10,008 nucleotides of DNA from an uncultured delta proteobacterium (GTDB lineage: Bacteria; Myxococcota_A; Bradymonadia; REDH01). Positions 1 through 5,587 of the stretch are shown here, one piece after another. How positions within the stretch are numbered: position 1 is the stretch's first letter; the number at the start of each line of letters is the position of its first letter. Position numbers and translations under genes: made by a program. Below the pieces are notes generated by a model. That model did not search any database, was not told the origin of the DNA, and saw only the letters and a program-made list of their open reading frames with translations. The stretch covers positions 1 through 10,008 of the forward strand of contig CAIWGR010000101.1 of NCBI GenBank assembly GCA_903912275.1, read 5' to 3'.

Positions 1-1177
1 CCTCGGCCTCCGCCATCGCCTTGAAGGCCGCCGAGACCGCAGCAACCGCCGGCTCCGAGACATTGCACATCTCGACCTCGGCCGGCGACGTTGCCGCCTC
101 GAGGCAGGCCCGTACATCCTTGGGGTTGCGCGTCGCGTCGGGTGGCAGGATGACCAGACAGTCGGCGCTAGGCGCAGCAGACCGGGTCAGTTTCAACCAC
201 TTCTGCAGGCTGGCAGTGACGCCTACCGCGCCCCGTTCGATGGCTGCAGCCCGCCGCTCTTGCGGAATGCCGTCGGTCTGCCCCGCTACGCCCCAGGCCT
301 CGTTGGTCCCGAACGCGTAGACCAGCAGCGAGGGCTCCGCAGCCGCGACTTCGGCGGTTACGAGGCCACTGTTCCCGCGCAAGAACTGCGACGCCTGCGC
401 CCCGTTGAAGGCGGCCACACTGTAGCTGATGCCCGCGGCGTCGCGTTCGCCCATGGACCCCAGCAGCGAGACGGGGCCATCGCCCACAGCGGAGAGCCGA
501 GCGGAGCCACCGGCCGGAAGTTCGATGGTCAGTGTGAGCAGGCCGAGCTCGTCTGCGGCGGTGCTGCGCCGGCCGATGAGGTCGGTGCCGCGGAAGAGGT
601 CGACGCTACCGCCGCCGGGTTGCGCGAGGGCATGAAACCGGACCCGGTCGAGGTCGGTTCCGTAGCCGCAGCGCCGGCTCGGACCGCGCGATACCGTGTC
701 GCCGGCCGCACCGCCATCGAGCCGAAAGGCGCCCATGCCGAAGGGAGGACTGCTGTCGGCGGTAGCCGCCCGCACCCGCTGCCAGCCGCCGCTCATGTCG
801 TAGTCGGCGCAGCGTTGCGCGTAACCCTTCCACGGCAGGCCGGGGAGGAGAAAGCCGCGGCCGCCATCGCCGAATCGGGTGACGAGCGCCTCTCGGAGCG
901 GGCCGGTGTAGCTGTCGCTGGCGCTGTGAGAGTCACCGAACTGGAGCACGCTGGCCCGCGCCGTCTTGCTGCCACCGTCGATCTCGGCGAGCCGGCGGTA
1001 GAATCGGGCGAGCGGATGGCCGGTATCGCGAGGCTTGTCGGTGCCGCGCGCCTGCAGCGAAAGGTCGGTCGGGTCGCCGGAGAGCGCGAGCCCTGTCAGC
1101 GGCTTCGGGCGCGGCTGCGAGCAGCCGTTGCAACCCGCAATCCCGAGGAGGGCGATGAGCAGGAGAATCGGCCTCAC
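1..1177 (-). CDS. SGNH/GDSL hydrolase-fold lipoprotein (C-terminus beyond window)
   Basis: The open frame starts at GTG (1175-1177) and has no stop down to base 1, giving 392 residues. The N-terminus is a lipoprotein signal: hydrophobic residues 4-14, lipobox G-I-A-G-C with Cys16, and a second Cys at 19. SGNH block I is VLQFGDSHSASD (77-88) with nucleophile Ser83, followed by FGDGGRGF. A probable block II Gly lies in AFNGAQ (256-261), and block III reads GTNE (290-293), so the Asn is kept but the usual GxND Asp is Glu. The DxxH of block V must lie past the edge. The context resembles Ape1/PatB-type O-acetylesterases and transferases; the substrate is not determinable. The start overlaps the TGA of the upstream paralogue (GTGA), implying translational coupling. 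An ATG-only search would miss this start. The reading frame was checked codon by codon, so the gene is secure, but the enzymatic role is less so. Confidence 0.9.
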   Translation of the reverse strand, partial: MRPILLLIALLGIAGCNGCSQPRPKPLTGLALSGDPTDLSLQARGTDKPRDTGHPLARFYRRLAEIDGGSKTARASVLQFGDSHSASDSYTGPLREALVTRFGDGGRGFLLPGLPWKGYAQRCADYDMSGGWQRVRAATADSSPPFGMGAFRLDGGAAGDTVSRGPSRRCGYGTDLDRVRFHALAQPGGGSVDLFRGTDLIGRRSTAADELGLLTLTIELPAGGSARLSAVGDGPVSLLGSMGERDAAGISYSVAAFNGAQASQFLRGNSGLVTAEVAAAEPSLLVYAFGTNEAWGVAGQTDGIPQERRAAAIERGAVGVTASLQKWLKLTRSAAPSADCLVILPPDATRNPKDVRACLEAATSPAEVEMCNVSEPAVAAVSAAFKAMAEAE

Positions 1178-2913
1178 GGATGCGCTCCGAGCGAACTGTC
1201 GATCCACGCCAGGTAGGCGTGGAGCAGGGCGGAGGTCAGCAGGTTTCCGAGCTTCACGTAACCGGAGCGGGTGGGGTGGGCGAGGTCGGCACCGAGCAGG
1301 CGCGGAGAACCGCTGTTCCACTTCTCCGCGCCGTCGTCGCCCCCGATGTTCTCGTAGGGACTCCAAAAAGCGCAGCCCTCTGCCCTCGCGACGGCGCGCT
1401 GCACCTCGGTCATCTGGCCGACGGAGGGGTAGGTGAGCACGGTTCCGCCTTCGCGGTGGCCGCGGGTGAGGATGCCCATGGCGAGGCAATCGCCGTGCGG
1501 CAGCGCATTGCGCGACCGCCGTAGGAGCTCCGCATAGGCCCGCTCGAACTCCGCCTTTCGGCTCACAAACCCGTTGCCCTCGGCGGCGTCGTTCACCCCG
1601 TAGAAGAAGGAGGCGAGGTCGGTGCCGCGCGCCGCCATCTGGCGCGCCCAGTGGGCCCGATCAATCTTCGACATCTGCGCTACCCGCCCCGAAACCATGC
1701 CCATGTTGTCGACGACGACCCCTGGGCCGCTCCGCTCCGCCACCGCCCCGAACCAGAGCCAGTCGCCGCGAAAGCGCGAAACCCGAAAGCGGTCGGATGG
1801 CTTCGTCAGGTCGACCCACTCCAAGCCGTCGCTTCCCTGGGCGACGGCGAGGTCGCGTGAGGTCCGTTCGTCGCCTGCAGTGAGGTCGAAGCCGCCGCGG
1901 GAGGCATTGGCGTGGTAGAGGAGGCCAACGCGTGTGGTGGGCAGGAGGCCGTCGGTCTGACGCGCGAAGAAGGCGGGGGCACCATCGACCGCGAAGCTCG
2001 CGCCCGCAAGCCCGAAGTTGCGGTTCGAGGAGCCGGCCGTCACCACGGTGCGAATCTTCCAGTCGGTTGAGAGGCTCAGGCTGTAGCCGCGGGCGGCATA
2101 GGGGCGCTCCGGATGGGCGATGTAGAAGAAGCCGTGGCCGCCTTCGCCGAAGGCCTTCTGCAGCCGGCCCCGCACCGTACCGGCGAAGTCGTCCCCCATG
2201 ACGAGCGAGTCGCCGAACTGGGAGATGCGGACGGGGCGGGCCGTGGTGCCGAGCGCAGTCCGGGTCAGCTTGGCGAAGAACCGGTCGAGCGCGTGGCCGC
2301 GGCAGGAGGGGTCGGAGCAGGGCCGCTCCATCGGGACTTTCGGCGGGTCGAGTGCCGCGACCAGCGCCGCAATCACGGGCCGGACGTGGCGCAGTTCGGC
2401 GGCGCTCGGCGGCGCGTCGGAAATCTCGGGGTCGTTGGAGGCGGGCGCTGCGGCGGCCGGAGCCGAGGGAGTCACAGCGGCGACAGCGGAACCCTCGTCT
2501 GGCGCGGGCAGCGTGGCTGCATGTCCGGAACCGGACCCGGCAGCGGCCACCTCGGCTCTCGCGACGGCGGGACTGGGCGCTGCGTGCGGCTGCGCAGCGA
2601 TTTGCGCGACGGGGTGACCGCTCGCCTCTGCCGAGCCAGCCGTCGCCTCGGCCGAACCGGAGGCCTCTCCCGGCGGCGCGGTTTGCGCTGACGCCTCTGC
2701 GGGGACCACCGCGAGCAGCGCCTCTTCGGGAGCCGCCAGATCTGGTAACTCTGGCGGCAACGCGGCTGCAGCCCACGGGAGCACCGGTTCGATGTCCAGA
2801 AGCTTGCCCTCCCACCAGGGGCTGGGCGTCGCCGACGCGGCCGCAGCGACGATGGCGAAGAGCGCCAGCGTCAACCAGGTCTTGTTCGATGCTTCGGAGG
2901 GCTGCTTCAGCAC
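1174..2913 (-). CDS. Membrane-anchored or secreted SGNH/GDSL hydrolase with long Ala/Pro-rich linker
   Basis: This 579-aa protein starts at GTG (2911-2913); an in-frame stop at 2932-2934 rules out a longer N-terminus, and AGGA lies 9 nt upstream of the GTG. Residues 13-28 form a signal peptide or membrane anchor. Residues about 45-170 are low-complexity Ala/Pro/Glu/Ser, probably a spacer across the periplasm or wall. The catalytic domain begins near 205 and is complete: block I SQFGDSL (Ser236), block II VDNMG (Gly405), block III FYGVND (Asn441), block V GADLAHPT (Asp543, His546). The family handles O-acyl groups on glycans, as esterase or as transferase partner of an MBOAT protein. No MBOAT gene is in the window; one could lie beyond the left edge. 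It is the first gene of a pair with a related SGNH lipoprotein, divergent from the plus-strand cluster. Fold and active site are well supported; the substrate is unknown. Confidence 0.93.
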   Translation of the reverse strand: MLKQPSEASNKTWLTLALFAIVAAAASATPSPWWEGKLLDIEPVLPWAAAALPPELPDLAAPEEALLAVVPAEASAQTAPPGEASGSAEATAGSAEASGHPVAQIAAQPHAAPSPAVARAEVAAAGSGSGHAATLPAPDEGSAVAAVTPSAPAAAAPASNDPEISDAPPSAAELRHVRPVIAALVAALDPPKVPMERPCSDPSCRGHALDRFFAKLTRTALGTTARPVRISQFGDSLVMGDDFAGTVRGRLQKAFGEGGHGFFYIAHPERPYAARGYSLSLSTDWKIRTVVTAGSSNRNFGLAGASFAVDGAPAFFARQTDGLLPTTRVGLLYHANASRGGFDLTAGDERTSRDLAVAQGSDGLEWVDLTKPSDRFRVSRFRGDWLWFGAVAERSGPGVVVDNMGMVSGRVAQMSKIDRAHWARQMAARGTDLASFFYGVNDAAEGNGFVSRKAEFERAYAELLRRSRNALPHGDCLAMGILTRGHREGGTVLTYPSVGQMTEVQRAVARAEGCAFWSPYENIGGDDGAEKWNSGSPRLLGADLAHPTRSGYVKLGNLLTSALLHAYLAWIDSSLGAHP

Positions 2914-3138
2914 AGGGAACCGTCCTGGCGCTCAGACTCGATGCGCGGCCCCGCCTGCGGCAGCGCGAAGAAGTGAAGGGCCTCCGATGCTAGTCAGCAG
3001 CATGGCGAACTTTCAACAGTCTGCGCCCGCTTTTGCGCCGCCGCGACGCGCTTCCCGAGGATGCGAACTTGACCACGCCGAGCGGCGCAACCTAGGAGGC
3101 CAACTCGCTGCCCAGTTTCTCCCTCCGCGACGGCCCGC
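2914..3138. other. Divergent intergenic region
   Basis: These 225 bases separate the start of the SGNH pair (minus) from the plus-strand cluster, so promoters for both should lie here. I see no convincing -35/-10 pair. TTGACC at 3069-3074 could be a -35, but nothing like TATAAT sits 16-18 bases downstream. A small imperfect dyad, ATGCT-7nt-AGCAT, lies at 2987-3003 and could be an operator or chance. No tRNA, terminator or short coding gene is apparent. Confidence 0.6.
3094..3099 (+). promoter_or_regulatory. Orphan AGGAGG Shine-Dalgarno-like sequence
   Basis: A consensus AGGAGG occurs here, inside CCTAGGAGG, but the first in-frame ATG is at 3139, 39 bases downstream. No ATG, GTG or TTG stands at normal spacing in that frame. 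It could be chance, or point to a non-canonical start upstream of 3139; the frame stays open back to the TGA at 3070-3072. Confidence 0.2.
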
Positions 3139-3636
3139 ATGACCTCGAAATCCAGCATCCGAATGCCAGACGACGCAGCCGCCAGGGTCGCGTCGGGGAC
3201 CTATGAGGCGCTCCGCGCGACCGCCGAAGTTGCAATTGTGGTCACGCAGGCCTTCGGCCCAGATGGCTCCTCTCTCATCCTGCCCGACCCTATCCTCTTC
3301 GACGGCCACCCCGCGGTGACGCTCCTCGTCTGCTGCGACGGCCGCGAAGCGTTGGTCCATCTCTCGCCGATTCATGGCGATCCTCGCAAACTCGGCATGG
3401 AGGGGCTTGCCATCGGGAGCCGCTGCACGCTGCTCACGCCTGTCACGCGCCAGCCACTCGACCTCGTCTCCGACGACCCATCGGGTGGATTCGCCGCAAT
3501 CTATCTGACCCTGCGCCTGGCTGCCGGCGAGGCGGTGCTCATCAGCCCTGTCTGGGGCCGCTTCGCCTCGCGCATTCTTCACGATGCCGAGCTCATCTCG
3601 GCCTGGGATGCCAACGATGAGGATGCGTTTGCCTAG
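3139..3636 (+). CDS. Unrecognised 165-aa cytoplasmic protein
   Basis: I do not recognise this family. The protein has no signal peptide or membrane segment and looks like a soluble alpha/beta domain. It has a hydrophobic strand VTLLVCCD near residue 60, a segment ALVHLSPIHGDPRKLG, then a predicted strand LLTPVTRQPLDLV and a C-terminal stretch AAIYLTLRLAAGEAVLISPVWG before an acidic tail (DANDEDAFA). The ATG at 3139 has no clear ribosome binding site directly upstream. In-frame sequence stays open to 3073 but contains no usual start codon after the AGGAGG at 3094, so 3139 is the best choice. Its stop lies inside the next gene, overlapping by about 20 bases, which fits a co-translated operon. 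It is the first gene of the plus-strand cluster. Codon use is the same high-GC third-position type as its neighbours, supporting real coding. Confidence 0.75.
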   Translation: MTSKSSIRMPDDAAARVASGTYEALRATAEVAIVVTQAFGPDGSSLILPDPILFDGHPAVTLLVCCDGREALVHLSPIHGDPRKLGMEGLAIGSRCTLLTPVTRQPLDLVSDDPSGGFAAIYLTLRLAAGEAVLISPVWGRFASRILHDAELISAWDANDEDAFA

Positions 3637-4453
3637 CCTCGCGCCCCACAGGCTCCTCCCGCTGTTGCTCGTCGCAGGATGTGCGGCTGCGCCACAACGG
3701 CAGCCGCTCGATGTCGGAGCCGTGGAGCACTTCACCGACGAGACGGCCGACTGGGAGCGCATCCCCTTGCAGGCCGACGCCTGGCCCACGCCGGGCGAGG
3801 GCGGAACCGTCGGCGTCGCCGACAGGCTCACCGATGCAGAGAAGGGCGCACGTGTCTTTGCAACGGCCGCGGGCACCCGCTCACCCTGGACCTTCGTCTT
3901 CCGGCTTCGTGGCAGCCATCCCGCGCCCGCCGCAATCGTCATCGAGACGCCTCTGGGGGCCGGCTGTCGGCCGAGCGACCTGAGCCTCTTCCTCAACACC
4001 ACGCGGAGCACGCTCGACCGCTCCAATTTCACCCGCTTCATCGAGTCGTCGCAGCGCGTCGGCTTTGCGGAGCTGAAGGGGCAGGGCGGTCGCTACCTCG
4101 TCGCGCTCCCGTCCGGCGTTGACCCGGGCTTTCTCTGGTTTCGCGTCATGCAGACGGTGGATGGCGCGCCCCCCTGCATCGCCGAGGTGACAGCGCTCGC
4201 GGCCGTGCCCGCCGCGCTCGCCGGCATGTCGAGCGTTTCGCTCCAAACTGTCGATACCGCCCCGTTTCAGGGACAGAACTACATGGGCTTCCCCGACAGG
4301 GACGGAAGCGCCGCCCCGGTCGAAGGCTCCGCCGCGCCGCCGCCCAAAGCCGAAGGGTCAGGCCTGAACCTGCCCGACGCCAGCGAGTCGGCCTTCGGCG
4401 CGAAGGCACCGCCCGCCAGCACCAAAATCACTCCTTCCACGAAGCCCAGGTAG
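3617..4453 (+). CDS. Unrecognised lipoprotein, 278 aa
   Basis: The N-terminus is basic (Met-Arg-Met-Arg), followed by a hydrophobic segment and lipobox L-V-A-G-C with Cys22, so the mature protein is lipid-anchored. I chose the ATG at 3617, or 3623 two codons later, because the upstream ATG at 3584 would put 11 extra polar residues before the signal. The start lies within the end of the preceding gene. The body (about 30-225) looks like an all-beta domain, with segments such as PWTFVFRLRG and AAIVIETPLG, and two Cys at about 118 and 184 that could pair. The last 50 or so residues are Pro/Ala/Ser/Lys-rich and probably unstructured. I find no catalytic signature and cannot name a family. Three bases separate its stop from the next start. 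Confidence 0.8.
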   Translation: MRMRLPSLAPHRLLPLLLVAGCAAAPQRQPLDVGAVEHFTDETADWERIPLQADAWPTPGEGGTVGVADRLTDAEKGARVFATAAGTRSPWTFVFRLRGSHPAPAAIVIETPLGAGCRPSDLSLFLNTTRSTLDRSNFTRFIESSQRVGFAELKGQGGRYLVALPSGVDPGFLWFRVMQTVDGAPPCIAEVTALAAVPAALAGMSSVSLQTVDTAPFQGQNYMGFPDRDGSAAPVEGSAAPPPKAEGSGLNLPDASESAFGAKAPPASTKITPSTKPR

Positions 4454-4456
4454 TCC

Positions 4457-4894
4457 ATGCAGACAGAGACGCAGAACCCCACCACCACACCGCTGCCCGA
4501 GGCGCTTGCGCAAGCGCTGCCGGCGCACGAACTCCTCACCGTCCCCTATGCAGAGACAGGCGGCGAGAGTGTCCCCGGCTCCGAGACCATCTGGGTCCAT
4601 GTGCAGGGTCGGGGAGACCGCCTCCACGCGGTTGCATCCGCTTCTGGACTCTCGCTCGAGGAGGCAGGCGAACTGGCCGACGCCCTCTTGGCCGTCGCAG
4701 CGAACTGGCGTTGGTTCGCCGCCGAGCGTGCCCCCATCTGGCTGCCGGAACTCTGCAAGGAGCGGGGCCTTGGTCTGCTCACCTTGCTGCCGTCCGGCAC
4801 GGTCCGCAGCCTCGCCGCCCCGCCGTCGCCCGGCATCTTCCTGCCACGCTACCCGAGCCTTCGCGCCGCGTGGAAGAAGCTCGCCTCATGGTAA
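4457..4894 (+). CDS. Unrecognised 145-aa protein
   Basis: A small soluble protein without signal peptide or membrane segment. The first 20 residues are polar and Thr/Pro-rich. Residues about 48-60 (WVHVQGRGDRLHAV) look like beta strands, and 63-85 (GLSLEEAGELADALLAVAANW) look like a helix. The C-terminus ends ...AAWKKLASW. I do not recognise the family. It starts three bases after the preceding lipoprotein stop and overlaps the methyltransferase start by 7 bases (ATGGTAA), so it is almost certainly co-translated with both. Two competing open frames overlap it, but only this one links cleanly to both neighbours. It may partner the methyltransferase, which is suggested only by the overlap. Confidence 0.75.
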   Translation: MQTETQNPTTTPLPEALAQALPAHELLTVPYAETGGESVPGSETIWVHVQGRGDRLHAVASASGLSLEEAGELADALLAVAANWRWFAAERAPIWLPELCKERGLGLLTLLPSGTVRSLAAPPSPGIFLPRYPSLRAAWKKLASW

Positions 4895-5529
4895 CCGCGG
4901 CTGCCGAGACACGGACCTTCTTTGACGGCATGGCGCCCCGCTACGATGCCGACCTCCGCCTTCTGGGCTGGGATCCGATCCGTCTCCTCGCGGAGTGGCC
5001 CTTCATTGTCCCGCCCCTCAAGGATGTGCTCGATGCCGGCTGCGGCACGGGCGCGCTCCTCGAGACGCTTGCTGGCGCCGGCCGCGAACTGACCGGCCTC
5101 GATATCTCTCCGGTGATGCTCGACAAGGCGCGCAACCGGCGCCCCATCAAGGGCATCGAACTGCACTGCGCCAACGCCGGTGAGAGTTGGCCGATTGCCG
5201 ACGAGAGCACCGACGTCGTCCTCGCGCTCGCCATGTTCGAGTTCGTAGAGAACCTCGATGTGGCGCTCGACGAACTCCACCGCGTCCTCCGCATCGGCGG
5301 CCGCGCGCTCTTCACCGTCGAAGACCGGGTGGACTGGGGCGGCGTTCCGCGCGAGGCCTACGAACACCGCTATGGTGAGGTTTCGCTCTGGCGCCGGACC
5401 CGCGAAGAGGTTGAATCCTCCATGCCGCCGGGCCTCGAAATCGTCCGGTGCGAGCGTGTGCGCGGCTACGAAGTCCTCGAACTGGGCTTCGTCACCTCCT
5501 ACTGGGTCGTTGAGGCCTTCAAGCCCTAG
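4888..5529 (+). CDS. Class I SAM-dependent methyltransferase (Methyltransf_11/UbiE-like)
   Basis: This 213-aa protein has a Rossmann methyltransferase core. N-terminal FFDGMAPRYDAD (11-22) is the usual start of UbiE/BioC-like enzymes. Motif I is VLDAGCGTG (47-55), the acidic ribose-binding residue is Asp72 in LTGLDIS, motif II is in STDVVLALAMFEFV (107-120), and motif III is LHRVLRIGGRALFT (130-143). About 70 residues follow and should shape the acceptor pocket. SAM binding is well supported; the methyl acceptor (lipid, quinone or small metabolite) cannot be read from the sequence. The ATG at 4888 is chosen because the conserved N-terminal motif follows at once and GAAGAAG lies about 10 bases upstream; a longer in-frame start at 4711 would add unrelated residues translated across the preceding gene. 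It overlaps that gene by 7 bases. Confidence 0.92.
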   Translation: MVTAAAETRTFFDGMAPRYDADLRLLGWDPIRLLAEWPFIVPPLKDVLDAGCGTGALLETLAGAGRELTGLDISPVMLDKARNRRPIKGIELHCANAGESWPIADESTDVVLALAMFEFVENLDVALDELHRVLRIGGRALFTVEDRVDWGGVPREAYEHRYGEVSLWRRTREEVESSMPPGLEIVRCERVRGYEVLELGFVTSYWVVEAFKP

Positions 5530-5560
5530 GCGGCAGAGCGGAGGGGCACCGTTGTCGCTC

Positions 5561-5585
5561 GGCGGCCAAGATGGTAGGGGCCGCC
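5561..5585 (+). promoter_or_regulatory. GC hairpin enclosing the ribosome binding site of the Hedgehog-like gene
   Basis: GGCGGCC (5561-5567) and GGCCGCC (5579-5585) are perfect inverted 7-base arms around an 11-base loop. The ribosome binding site AGGGG (5576-5580), 7 bases before the ATG at 5588, lies partly in the loop and partly in the second arm. If it forms in the mRNA it would limit initiation. Such arms also arise by chance in GC-rich DNA. Confidence 0.35.
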
Positions 5586-5587
5586 CG

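Noticed and set aside
260..1216. Plus-strand open frame of 318 codons
   Set aside because: It lies opposite the SGNH lipoprotein, whose signal peptide and catalytic motifs are clear; the composition is shadow-like.
1661..2815. Second minus-strand open frame overlapping the 579-aa SGNH gene
   Set aside because: Arg/Pro/Gly-rich translation in another frame of a gene with an intact SGNH catalytic set.
3013..4041. Minus-strand open frame of 342 codons across the intergenic region and two plus-strand genes
   Set aside because: No domain is recognisable, and it conflicts with the tightly overlapped plus-strand operon and a clear lipoprotein signal.
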